DNA of 64,000 nucleotides from F23-D06 sp947165685 (lineage in GTDB: Bacteria; Bacteroidota; Bacteroidia; Bacteroidales; WCHB1-69): positions 39,285-103,284 of the forward strand of contig CAMVBK010000006.1 in assembly GCA_947165685.1 (NCBI GenBank), written 5' to 3'. The notes beneath the pieces are model-generated. The model was not told the DNA's origin. It was given only the letters and a program-made list of their open reading frames with translations, and made no database searches. Positions 9,476 through 17,254 of this stretch are shown piece by piece (within the stretch, counting starts at the first letter, position 1; the number at the start of each line of letters is the position of its first letter). A program made the translations under genes and the position numbers.

Positions 9476-9547
9476 ATTCTTTGAAGTTTGGAGGTGATAT
9501 CACGTTGGAAGGCTGTGCGCCGGGGATGAGTTGTTGTTGTCGGAAGG

Positions 9548-10912
9548 CTACTTCCCGATGCAGAATTTCCCGAAGATGTTGTTCAGGATGTCGTCTGTGG
9601 AGATGGTGCCGGTGAGCTCACCCAAGTCGTGGAGCGCCATGCGGATGTCCTCGGCCACGAGGTCGGTGGGAACCTGGTTCCGCAGTCCCTCCTCGGCCCT
9701 TTCCGTCGCGCTGAGGATGCCGGCCAGCAGCGACTGATGGCGTGCGCTGGTCAGCATGACGGCATCTTGGACGCGGTTCTCGCGGACGAACGAGTCGATT
9801 TCGCGAAGCACTGCATCGAGGTTCTCGCCCTGTTTGGCGGAGATGGGGATGAGTTGTTTGTTTCGCTCGGAAGGGTGGGGGAGAAGGTCGGACTTGTTGC
9901 CGATGAGGATGATTTTTGTCCCGTCCGAGTTGACAGTTTGCGGTACGTTGGCCAATTCCGCCTCTATTTCTTTGTCTGATTTCCGGGCATCGACGACCCA
10001 CAGAACGATGGCAGCCTGGCGGATGGCGTTGAAGGTGCGTTCGATGCCGAGCCGCTCGACCGTGTCGTCAGATTCTCGGATGCCTGCGGTGTCGATGAAG
10101 CGGAAGAGCGTGCCGTTGAGGGTGAACGAGTCTTCGATGGTGTCGCGGGTGGTGCCGGGAATATCGGAGACAATGGCCCGCTCGCGCTGGAGCAGTGCGT
10201 TCAGAAGGGTGGATTTCCCGACGTTCGGCTCACCTGCGATGGCCACGGGGATACCGTTTTTCAGCATCGTGCCCCACCGGTAGCTTTGTAAGAGCCGGTG
10301 CACTTCGGCCTTGATGTTTGAAAGCAGGTCGAGCAGGGCGGTGCGGTCGGCGAATTCCACCTCCTCCTCGCTGAAGTCGAGTTCCAGCTCTATCAACGAC
10401 GCCATCTGCAGGAGTTCGTCGCGCAGGACGGCCATCTTGCCGGAAAGTTCGCCCCGCAGCTGCTGCATGGCGAGTTGGTGGGCACTTTCCGACTGTGCCT
10501 CGATCAAGTCCGCGATGGCCTCCGCCTGCGGAAGATCCAGTTTCCCGTTGAGGAAGGCGCGCTGCGTGAACTCGCCCGGCGCGGCCATTCGGCATCCGTT
10601 GGCAATCAATAATTCGATGATTCGCTGCTGAATGAAGACTGACCCATGGCAGCTGATTTCCACCACGTCCTCCCCGGTGAACGAATGCGGAGCCGCGAAC
10701 TTGGTCACCACTGCCTGGTCCAGCAGCGTCTGTTTGTCCTCGGAATTGTCCACAATGGAGACGAATTTCGCCCGGTTCGGCTGTAATCCGGCAATGTCGG
10801 ATGGTGTTTGGAAAATCGATCCGGCAATGCTGAATGCGTCCGGTCCGGAGATTCGGATCATGGCTGTGGCACCCATTCCGGGCGGGGTCGATATGGCGCA
10901 GATGGTGGTCAT
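9548..10912 (-). CDS. mnmE: tRNA uridine-5-carboxymethylaminomethyl modification GTPase MnmE
   Basis: The 454-residue protein has the full MnmE architecture: an N-terminal folate-binding domain beginning MTTICAISTPPGMGATAMIRISG, a helical domain, and an inserted Ras-like G domain with GEPNVGKSTLLN, the DIPGTTRDT switch and the NKSD-type G4 (GNKSDLL). It ends in the catalytic CIGK motif. With MnmG it modifies the wobble uridine of several tRNAs in the cytoplasm. Length and motifs are normal for the family. A tandem repeat tract starts just upstream of the ATG at 10912. Confidence 0.97.
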   Translation of the reverse strand: MTTICAISTPPGMGATAMIRISGPDAFSIAGSIFQTPSDIAGLQPNRAKFVSIVDNSEDKQTLLDQAVVTKFAAPHSFTGEDVVEISCHGSVFIQQRIIELLIANGCRMAAPGEFTQRAFLNGKLDLPQAEAIADLIEAQSESAHQLAMQQLRGELSGKMAVLRDELLQMASLIELELDFSEEEVEFADRTALLDLLSNIKAEVHRLLQSYRWGTMLKNGIPVAIAGEPNVGKSTLLNALLQRERAIVSDIPGTTRDTIEDSFTLNGTLFRFIDTAGIRESDDTVERLGIERTFNAIRQAAIVLWVVDARKSDKEIEAELANVPQTVNSDGTKIILIGNKSDLLPHPSERNKQLIPISAKQGENLDAVLREIDSFVRENRVQDAVMLTSARHQSLLAGILSATERAEEGLRNQVPTDLVAEDIRMALHDLGELTGTISTDDILNNIFGKFCIGK

Positions 10913-10920
10913 GTGGGGTT

Positions 10921-11038
10921 GGTGGTTTAGTAGTTTAGTAGTTTAGTAGTTTAGTAGTTTAGAGGGTTAGTGGTTTAGTAGTTTAGTGGTTTAGTGGTTT
11001 AGTAGTTTAGTAGTTTAGTAGTTTATAGTTAGTTATAG
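10921..11038. repeat. GTTTAGTA-type tandem repeat tract
   Basis: About a dozen imperfect copies of an 8-9-bp unit (GTTTAGTA, GTTTAGTGG) fill the gap directly upstream of mnmE. With the next tract it accounts for nearly the whole 306-bp gap, and no gene is seen there. Confidence 0.85.
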
Positions 11039-11095
11039 TTCAAAGCAAAAGAATCCTTGGTTGCCTTAAAATAGAGAGACTGCGGATCGCCTTGG

Positions 11096-11221
11096 CCAGC
11101 CAACAGCCAACAGCCAATAGCCAACAGCCAATAGCCAACAGCCAACATCCAACATCCAACAGCCAATAGCCAATAGCCAACAGCTAATAGCCAACAGCTA
11201 ACAGCCAATAGCCAACAGCTA
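11096..11221. repeat. GCCAACA/GCCAATA heptamer tandem tract
   Basis: About seventeen 7-bp units alternate between AGCCAAC and AGCCAAT. The last unit runs into the stop codon of the tsaC-family gene (TAG on the minus strand at 11219-11221), so repeat growth has reached the coding boundary. Confidence 0.85.
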
Positions 11222-11836
11222 AAGCAACGACACATCGCCTTTCCCTTCGCGGATGATTTCCAAGGCGCCGCCGGTGCAATCGACCACCGTGGAGGGGATG
11301 TTGTCGCCGTAGCCGCCGTCGATGACGATGTCAACCTGGTCGCCGTAGCGTTCGTAGATGAGCTCGGGGTCGGTGGTGTATTCGATCACCTCGTCGTCGT
11401 CCTTCACGGAGGTGGAGAGGATGGGATGGCCGAGCTGGCGCACGATCTCGCGGATGATGTTGTTGTCGGGGATGCGTATGCCGACGGTCTTCTTGTTGCT
11501 CTGCAGGAGCTTCGGCACGCTGTTGTTCGCTTCGAGGATGAAGGTGAACGGCCCGGGGAGCACCCGTTTCATCGTTTTGAACACGCTGTTGTCCAAAGGC
11601 TTGGTGTAATCCGCGAGGTTGCTCAGGTCATGACAGATGAAGGTCATGGCGTTCTTTTTCTTACGCTCTCCCAAAATCTCCGTGATGCGCTCGACGCTCT
11701 TCGGCTTGAAGATGTCGCAGCCAATGCCGTAGATCGTGTCGGTCGGATAAATGACGGTGCCGCCGTCCTGCAGACATTCCACCACGGTGTTCACGGCTTT
11801 CGGGTTCGGATTCTCAGGATATATCTTCAGTAGCAT
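11219..11836 (-). CDS. L-threonylcarbamoyladenylate synthase (TsaC/Sua5/YrdC family)
   Basis: The family makes threonylcarbamoyl-AMP from threonine, bicarbonate and ATP for the t6A modification of ANN-decoding tRNAs. The 205-residue protein has the YrdC core: GGTVIYPTDTIYGIGCD near the N-terminus, the K-rich GERKKKNAM segment, LPGPFTFIL, KTVGIRIPDN and HPILSTSVK. There is no long C-terminal Sua5 domain, so it is of the short TsaC type. I chose ATG 11834-11836 because the codons further upstream lie in a tandem repeat. The stop codon at the other end also comes from a repeat tract. Confidence 0.92.
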   Translation of the reverse strand: MLLKIYPENPNPKAVNTVVECLQDGGTVIYPTDTIYGIGCDIFKPKSVERITEILGERKKKNAMTFICHDLSNLADYTKPLDNSVFKTMKRVLPGPFTFILEANNSVPKLLQSNKKTVGIRIPDNNIIREIVRQLGHPILSTSVKDDDEVIEYTTDPELIYERYGDQVDIVIDGGYGDNIPSTVVDCTGGALEIIREGKGDVSLL

Positions 11837-11910
11837 AGTTTCAAGTTTCAAGTTTCAGGTTTCAGGTTTCAGGTTCTCAAAGTTCAAGGTTCAAGGTTCT
11901 AAGCTCTAAG
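11837..11910. repeat. TTTCAAG/TTTCAGG heptamer tract
   Basis: About ten copies of a 7-bp unit (TTTCAAG, TTTCAGG, TTCAAGG) directly abut the tsaC-family start codon on its 5' side, between that gene and the SRP RNA. Confidence 0.8.
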
Positions 11911-11925
11911 TGCACAAAAAAAGAA

Positions 11926-12023
11926 GGGTAAGCTACTTATATCGCATCGCTACAACCTTAATGCCCTTGCTACATTCCTGTCCTGGGGGAGTTATAAGGG
12001 AGCAGATCGTATAAGACTTACCC
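11926..12023 (-). ncRNA. ffs: Signal recognition particle RNA, small bacterial type
   Basis: The minus strand gives a 98-nt RNA closed by GGGTAAG at the 5' end and CTTACCC at the 3' end, followed by a run of T residues. The apical core reads CCCAGGACAGGAATGTAGCA, which carries the GGAA tetraloop and matches the arrangement of the conserved SRP core (CAGGTCCGGAAGGAAGCA) with changes I associate with Bacteroidetes. The RNA binds Ffh and targets membrane and secreted proteins to the Sec machinery. A perfect TATTTTTG box lies at the right distance upstream. Confidence 0.82.
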
Positions 12024-12027
12024 GCTG

Positions 12028-12035
12028 CAAAAATA
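12028..12035 (-). promoter_or_regulatory. -7 promoter element of SRP RNA
   Basis: TATTTTTG on the minus strand, ending five bases before the first base of the RNA stem. Confidence 0.7.
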
Positions 12036-12056
12036 CAATTTTTTCGATTCGGTGCG

Positions 12057-13475
12057 CTAATATCCTAAAATTTTCAGCATCGACTTGTAACTCTGCTCTT
12101 TAGCGAAGAGTTTGGTGCAGATTTCGCCTTCCTCGTCGCGGTAGATGATGATGTGTTTCGGCGCGGGGGTCATGCAATGCTGTATTCCGCCGTAGCCGCC
12201 GAGGGCGTCCTGGTAAGCGCCGGTGTTGAACAGTCCGATGTACTGGATGTCCTCCGGACTGTCGCTTTCGGGGTAGTTGGCCGAGTCGATGTGGGGGAGG
12301 AAGACGGCGTTGAGGTGCGACTCGGAGTTGTAGTAGTCGTGGCTGTCGCAGGTGAGGCCGCCGAGGAAGACGCGCTCGTAGGCCTTGTCCCAGTTGTTGA
12401 TGGCCAGGATGATGAACTGCTGGTTGATGGCCCATGTGTCGGGCAGGGTGGTCATGAAGGAACTGTCGATCATATTCCACAACTCCCTGTCGTTCTGGCG
12501 TTTCTGTTGAAGCACGGAGAAGAGCGCGGCGCTGGCCTCGCCCACGGTGAACGATCCGAACTCAGTGAAAATGTCGGGCTCCTTCACGCCTTCGCGGTCG
12601 CAGATGATCTTGATCTGGGCGATGATTTCCTCGGCCATGTACTCGTAGTCGTAGTCGAAGGAGAGCGAGTTCTTGATGGGGAATCCGCCGCCGATGTTCA
12701 GCGAGTCGAGCTCGGGGCAGATTTTCTTGAGGTCGCAGTAGAGGTTCACGCACTTGGTGAGCTCGTTCCAGTAGTAGGCCGTGTCTTGGATGCCGGTGTT
12801 GATGAAGAAATGCAGCATCTTGAGCTCGCAGTTGGGGTTGTTCTTGATTTTGTCGCGGTAGAAGGGGATCACGTCGTTGTAGCGGATGCCGAGGCGCGAG
12901 GTGTAGAACTCGAAGCGCGGCTCCTCCTCAGAGGCGATGCGGATGCCGACCTTGCACTTCGTCTTGAGTTTCCGCTCCAACTGGTCGAACTCCTTTTTGC
13001 TGTCGAACACCGGGATGGTGTTCACGTAGCCCTGTTCCAGCAACTCCACGATGTTGTCGATGTAAATCTGCCGTTTGAAGCCGTTGCATATAATGTAATT
13101 CTCCTTGTCGAAGAGGCCCTGCTCATGCAGCGTCTGGATCAGGTTGATGTCGAACGCGGAGGAGGTCTCGATGTGCACATCGTTCTTCAGCACCTCCGAC
13201 ATCACGAACTCGAAATGGTTGCTCTTGGTGCAGTAGCAGTAGTGGTAGGCACCCTTGTAGTCGGACTTCGCGATGGCCACGTTGAACCAGCGCTTGGCCT
13301 TCTGGATGTTCGCCGAAATCTTCGGCAAATAGGTGATTTTCAGCGGCGTGCCATACTGCTTGATGATGTCCATCAACGGCACTTCGTTGAAAAACAGGTT
13401 GTTGTCCTCCACACGGAACTCCTCCTGCGGGAATTCATACGTCTGCGAAATCAGGTCGATGTACTTGGTTTTCAT
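12057..13475 (-). CDS. PLP fold-III decarboxylase, probable biosynthetic arginine decarboxylase
   Basis: The 472-residue enzyme has the alanine-racemase-fold PLP barrel. The candidate cofactor lysine is K84 in YCYCTKSNHFEF. SLNIGGGFP is the glycine-rich phosphate-binding loop. GGLTCDSHDYY corresponds to the catalytic CxxxD segment of the family. Arginine decarboxylase makes agmatine for spermidine synthesis, and this size and sequence style resemble the short Bacteroidetes form rather than the ~650-residue E. coli SpeA. Diaminopimelate or ornithine decarboxylase is the alternative. A -7 box lies 30 bp upstream of the start. Confidence 0.8.
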   Translation of the reverse strand: MKTKYIDLISQTYEFPQEEFRVEDNNLFFNEVPLMDIIKQYGTPLKITYLPKISANIQKAKRWFNVAIAKSDYKGAYHYCYCTKSNHFEFVMSEVLKNDVHIETSSAFDINLIQTLHEQGLFDKENYIICNGFKRQIYIDNIVELLEQGYVNTIPVFDSKKEFDQLERKLKTKCKVGIRIASEEEPRFEFYTSRLGIRYNDVIPFYRDKIKNNPNCELKMLHFFINTGIQDTAYYWNELTKCVNLYCDLKKICPELDSLNIGGGFPIKNSLSFDYDYEYMAEEIIAQIKIICDREGVKEPDIFTEFGSFTVGEASAALFSVLQQKRQNDRELWNMIDSSFMTTLPDTWAINQQFIILAINNWDKAYERVFLGGLTCDSHDYYNSESHLNAVFLPHIDSANYPESDSPEDIQYIGLFNTGAYQDALGGYGGIQHCMTPAPKHIIIYRDEEGEICTKLFAKEQSYKSMLKILGY

Positions 13476-13505
13476 TGCCTCTTATTTGGTGAATTTAAAA
13501 TGCCG

Positions 13506-13513
13506 CAAAAGTA
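13506..13513 (-). promoter_or_regulatory. -7 promoter element of the PLP decarboxylase gene
   Basis: TACTTTTG on the minus strand, 31 bp upstream of the ATG at 13475. Confidence 0.6.
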
Positions 13514-13555
13514 TATAAAAATTGAATATGGAACGGGCTGCATTCTTCAGGGCCG

Positions 13556-14125
13556 TCACAACGCCTCCACCACTTTGCAGATGTCGGCGAAGACATGCTC
13601 GATGTCCTGCATTCCGTTGATTTCCACTAATTTGCCTTGTTCGCGGTAATAGTCCACCAACGGCATGGTCTGGGCGAAGAAGTTTTCCACGCGGGCCTTG
13701 ACGGTGGCGGGGGTGTCGTCGGCGCGCTGCTCGATTTCCGCGCGCTTGAGGATGCGGCGCTGCACCTCGTCCATCTCCACTTTCAGGTAGATCACCTTGG
13801 TGATGTCAAGGGAGGGGAAGAAAGTCGTGTCGTCGAGCATCTCCGCCTGCTTGATGGTGCGGGGCACGCCATCGAAGATGAAGCCTTTGCTGTCGGCGTG
13901 CTTCTCGATGTGGTTGCGCAACATGCCGAGGGTGATGTCGTCGGGACAGAGGTCGCCGCGGTTGATGATCTCTTGCGCCTTGAGCCCCAGCGGGGTCTTG
14001 TGGGAGATCTCGTAACGGAACAGGTCGCCGGTGGAGACGTGCTCAAGGTTGAATTTTTCGGCCATCTGCTTGGCCTGGGTGCCTTTCCCGCTGCCGGGCG
14101 CACCGAACATGACGATGTTTATCAT
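13556..14125 (-). CDS. adk: Adenylate kinase
   Basis: The enzyme interconverts ATP + AMP and 2 ADP. The 189-residue protein has the P-loop GAPGSGKGT at residues 8-16, the AMP-binding STGDLFR, the FDGVPRT segment (usually DGFPRT; note V in place of F) and the lid R-motif RRILKR. The lid is short and lacks the four zinc cysteines, as in other short-type Bacteroidetes enzymes. It follows hpt on the same strand, a pairing common in this phylum, but the two are separated here by a 200-bp repeat tract. Confidence 0.97.
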   Translation of the reverse strand: MINIVMFGAPGSGKGTQAKQMAEKFNLEHVSTGDLFRYEISHKTPLGLKAQEIINRGDLCPDDITLGMLRNHIEKHADSKGFIFDGVPRTIKQAEMLDDTTFFPSLDITKVIYLKVEMDEVQRRILKRAEIEQRADDTPATVKARVENFFAQTMPLVDYYREQGKLVEINGMQDIEHVFADICKVVEAL

Positions 14126-14334
14126 AATGGGTTAGTGGGTTAGTGGGTTAGTGGATTAGTGGTTTAGAGGTTTAGAGGTTTAGAAGATTAGTGGTTTAGA
14201 AGTTTAGTGGATTAGTGGGTTAGTGGGTTAGAAGTTTAGTGGATTAGTGGTTTAGAGGTTTAGTGGGTTAGTTATTAGTTATTGTTATAGTTATTAGTTA
14301 TAGTTATTAGTCATAGTTATAGTCATTAGTCATT
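14126..14334. repeat. GTTAGTGG-type tandem tract between hpt and adk
   Basis: More than twenty imperfect 7-9-bp units (GTTAGTGG, GTTTAGAG, TTATAGTTATTAG) fill the whole gap. The tract reaches the stop codon of hpt (TGA at 14330-14332 on the minus strand). Confidence 0.85.
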
Positions 14335-14869
14335 GTCTAAGTTGGTAAATGTCATTGAGGTTGCGGCCGTAGCCGTCGTAGTCGAGGCCGTGGCCGATGA
14401 CGAACTTGTCGGGGATGCGGAAGCCGACGTAGTGGACGGGGAGGTCCGCTTTGTAGGCGTCGGGCTTCATGGTCATGGTGGCGATGCGCACGTCTTTCGC
14501 GCCGGCCTTGGTCAGCATGTCGTGCAGGTGGATGTAGGTGCGGCCGGTATCGACGATGTCCTCGAGGATGAGGATCCGTTTCCCGCGAACGTCCTCGTTG
14601 AGGCCGATGAGGCTGTTGATGCTGCCGGTTGACTCGGTCCCGCTGTAGGAGGATACTTTCACGCAGGTGATCCGGCAGCGGATGTCTATCTGTTTCAGCA
14701 GCTCGGTGGCGAAAAAGACGGCTCCGTTCAGGGTGATGAGGAAAATGGGATCGTCGTCACGGTATTCCTGGGAGATTTCCGCAGCCATACGGGTGATTTC
14801 CGCATCGATTTGGTCGGAGAGGATATATTTCACAAAAGTTTTGTCAAAAAAGGTGACGGTTTCACTCAT
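14330..14869 (-). CDS. hpt: Hypoxanthine phosphoribosyltransferase
   Basis: The enzyme salvages hypoxanthine (and often guanine) with PRPP to give IMP or GMP. The 179-residue protein carries the PRPP-binding motif ILILEDIVDTGRT around residues 98-110 and the flexible loop SSYSGTESTG, with the base-pocket segment VGFRIPDKFVIGHGLDYDG near the C-terminus. Length is normal. It has a perfect -7 box 22 bp upstream and would be the first gene of an hpt-adk transcript. Confidence 0.95.
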   Translation of the reverse strand: MSETVTFFDKTFVKYILSDQIDAEITRMAAEISQEYRDDDPIFLITLNGAVFFATELLKQIDIRCRITCVKVSSYSGTESTGSINSLIGLNEDVRGKRILILEDIVDTGRTYIHLHDMLTKAGAKDVRIATMTMKPDAYKADLPVHYVGFRIPDKFVIGHGLDYDGYGRNLNDIYQLRQ

Positions 14870-14891
14870 ATTGTCTGAAAATTTCCGACTG

Positions 14892-14899
14892 CAAAAATA
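14892..14899 (-). promoter_or_regulatory. -7 promoter element of hpt
   Basis: TATTTTTG on the minus strand, 23 bp upstream of the hpt start. Confidence 0.65.
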
Positions 14900-15018
14900 A
14901 TCTTTTTACCATGAATTGTTCTTTCTGTTGAAAAAAAGTGTTGTTTTTGTATGTAATATGTTGATTGTCAGTCGCTATTTTTGTGCCGTTATGTGTCGAA
15001 AACTGCCTGTGCGGGGAC

Positions 15019-15071
15019 AAAAAAAAAGAGTCCTCTTGGAAAAGACGCCTTAGACTTTCCCAAGAGGACTC
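15019..15071 (-). terminator. Strong intrinsic terminator of the T9SS carbohydrate-binding gene
   Basis: A perfect 12-bp stem, GAGTCCTCTTGG (15028-15039) and CCAAGAGGACTC (15060-15071), extended inward by GAAA/TTTC. On the minus strand it is followed by T9. It lies 31 bp past the stop at 15103. Confidence 0.85.
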
Positions 15072-15102
15072 GATCCGATATGTTTTTTTGAAGGCAGTGC
15101 CG

Positions 15103-17088
15103 TTATCTCGTGACGAAGACCTTCTTCGCGGGATGGTCGCCGACTTTGACGAGATAGATGCCCGTGGCGAGGCCTCTGTCGCCTACTCGGCGGCCTTCCA
15201 TGTTGAACACGCTCACGTTGCAGCCGTCGCAGCCTTCCACCACGATGTTGCCGTTCTGGACCTTGACCGTGATGCTCTCCACGGCGAATTCTTCGATACC
15301 ATCGACCACGTCGCTGCCGCTGACGTAGCAGTTCGCCTCAAAATGAGGTGTGCCGCCGCTGATGGTGTTGCCATTGGCGATGGACGGTGTTGAGGGGGCG
15401 GAGATGAACGTGGAACCACTGTTGGTGCCGCCAGGGCCGCCGCCAGGGCCGCCACCGCCGGGACCACCGCCTCCAGGACCGCCGCCGGTGCTGATGGAGG
15501 GCGTGTAGAATGCCACGGCGTTGTCACCGTAGGTTACAGTGTACCAGCTGTTTCCACTGACAGAGGAAGACTGTATGTAGGGCTGGTTGATGCTGCTGCC
15601 GTTCTCGATTCCGCCCACGGCAATGACGACACCGCCGTTGACATAAACCTTCTTCCCGCCCTCGCTGTTGGCGTCGATGGCCAACTCTGGAGAACGGGAG
15701 CCGATGGCATAGACCAGGCCGCCGTTGAGGTAGCAGTTGCCGTTGGCGTCGAGGCCGTCGTTGTTGGTCGCGCGCGAATAGACATAGCCTCCGGTGATGG
15801 TCAGGTCCTGGCCGGCGTTGATGCCGTCGTCGTAGGAATTGATAAAGACTTCGCCGCCGTTGATGTCCAGCGTGTTCTTGCATTCAATGCCTTCGGCGTT
15901 GGTGCCGGTGGTCGTCACCTTGATGTAGCCGCCGTCAACCACCATTCCGCCGCTGTAGGTGTAGCTGTTGCCGACCTGGGTCTTCAGCCCGGCCTTGATG
16001 CCCTTGGGCGATGAGTAGTAGCTGCTGCTGACGTGGTCGGTGTTGCCGGTGTAGTTGGTGTTCTCCGTTGTGCCGTTGTTGTAGTAGAGGCCGCCGGAGG
16101 TCGCCACGGTGATGGTGCCGTCGTGGATGGTCATCACGCTGTCGCACTTCATGCCCTTGCCGCCGGAGCCGGTGGCGGTCAGGTTGAGCGTGCCGCCGCT
16201 GACGGTCAGGTTGTGGTCGCTGCTCAAGCCGCAGGCCGCCTTGGTCTCTAAGTCGTCCTCATCCCAGGCGCCCTTGCCCGTGGTGGTGACAGTGATGTCG
16301 CCTCCGGAGATGAACATGTCGCCGGCGCATTTGATGCCCTTGGCGGCGGCAGCGGCGCAGGTGATGTTGATGGTGCCGCCGCTGATGTACATGTTGCCGG
16401 AGTCCTCATCCTCGTGGTCGGTGGTCTCGCCCGTCGAGACGTCGCCGTCGAGGTCGCACTGGATGCCGTCGTCAGCGGTGCCGCTGATGTTGACGGTGCC
16501 GCTCTCCATGAGGAAATATTCGTTGCAGGAGATGCCGTCGCCCACGGCGGAGGTCACGTTGATGGTGGCGTTTTTCACGCTGATGTACTCGCCGGCCTTG
16601 ATGGCGTGCTTCACGTTGCCCACCACGTTGAGCGTGCCCTGCTGCTTGAATTCGGCGTGCCCCTTCACGTAGAGACAGCCCTTCTGCTCGCCGGAAGCCG
16701 CATCAGCGAGGGTGTTGGTAGTTCCGTTGACCACTTTCACGTTGATGCGCTTGCCGTTCTGGATGTGGATGGCGGCGCCGCTATAGACCGGGGTGGTGTT
16801 GGTCAGCGTGAGACCGTTGAGCTCGATGGTGGCCTTGTAAGACCCCGACATGTAGAACTCGCCGTCGGTCGATGTCCCGCTCAGTGTATAGGTGATTTCG
16901 GTGGCGAGGGAGTCGCTCTGCGCGATGGAGACATGCGCACCGCTCTGCGTGACGGTCAGGTAGGGGGCCACGTCGCTCGCCACATTGACCGTCGCCGTCG
17001 AGCCGTTATAGACGACTTCGACAGTGTCTTGTGCGACAGCGGACAGGGTCATCGCCAGGGCGACAATAAGAGTGGTCATTTTTTTCAT
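15103..17088 (-). CDS. Secreted Cthe_2159-like carbohydrate-binding protein with T9SS sorting domain
   Basis: The 661-residue protein starts with a signal peptide (MKKMTTLIVALAMTLSAVAQ). I chose the ATG at 17086-17088 because it gives this clean peptide; 11 more in-frame codons exist upstream. Residues ~60-480 are repeated beta-helix turns with recurring (I/V)SGGT(I/L)N(I/L)T and DDGI motifs, as in the Cthe_2159 family that binds acidic plant polysaccharides. A Gly/Pro-rich linker near residues 540-565 is followed by a C-terminal T9SS type A domain (VSVFNMEGRRV...ATGIYLVKV...KKVFVTR). It is probably a surface-bound pectin or glycan binder. It has its own promoter and terminator, so is monocistronic. 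Confidence 0.88.
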   Translation of the reverse strand: MKKMTTLIVALAMTLSAVAQDTVEVVYNGSTATVNVASDVAPYLTVTQSGAHVSIAQSDSLATEITYTLSGTSTDGEFYMSGSYKATIELNGLTLTNTTPVYSGAAIHIQNGKRINVKVVNGTTNTLADAASGEQKGCLYVKGHAEFKQQGTLNVVGNVKHAIKAGEYISVKNATINVTSAVGDGISCNEYFLMESGTVNISGTADDGIQCDLDGDVSTGETTDHEDEDSGNMYISGGTINITCAAAAAKGIKCAGDMFISGGDITVTTTGKGAWDEDDLETKAACGLSSDHNLTVSGGTLNLTATGSGGKGMKCDSVMTIHDGTITVATSGGLYYNNGTTENTNYTGNTDHVSSSYYSSPKGIKAGLKTQVGNSYTYSGGMVVDGGYIKVTTTGTNAEGIECKNTLDINGGEVFINSYDDGINAGQDLTITGGYVYSRATNNDGLDANGNCYLNGGLVYAIGSRSPELAIDANSEGGKKVYVNGGVVIAVGGIENGSSINQPYIQSSSVSGNSWYTVTYGDNAVAFYTPSISTGGGPGGGGPGGGGPGGGPGGTNSGSTFISAPSTPSIANGNTISGGTPHFEANCYVSGSDVVDGIEEFAVESITVKVQNGNIVVEGCDGCNVSVFNMEGRRVGDRGLATGIYLVKVGDHPAKKVFVTR

Positions 17089-17118
17089 AATGTTTTGATT
17101 AAGTTTGAAATTAGCCTG

Positions 17119-17126
17119 CAAAAATA
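17119..17126 (-). promoter_or_regulatory. -7 promoter element of the Cthe_2159-like gene
   Basis: TATTTTTG on the minus strand, 31 bp upstream of the chosen start at 17088. Confidence 0.65.
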
Positions 17127-17207
17127 GTACTATTTTGTTTATGTCGGGTTTGGCGAGATTGTGGAAAGTTTTGGCAAATTGTCAGATTTGTGTTGTCTGA
17201 AAAAGTG

Positions 17208-17215
17208 TATCTTTG
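17208..17215 (+). promoter_or_regulatory. -7 promoter element of dinB
   Basis: TATCTTTG, with TTTG at 17187-17190 as a possible -33 element. Transcription would start near 17220, leaving room for only a short leader before the dinB reading frame. Confidence 0.65.
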
Positions 17216-17254
17216 CGCTGTTCATCTTAAAACTGTAAGAGTCTGAATCAGATA

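Noticed and set aside
12153..13649. Plus-strand 498-codon frame
   Set aside because: Antisense shadow of the PLP decarboxylase gene, which has clear active-site motifs.
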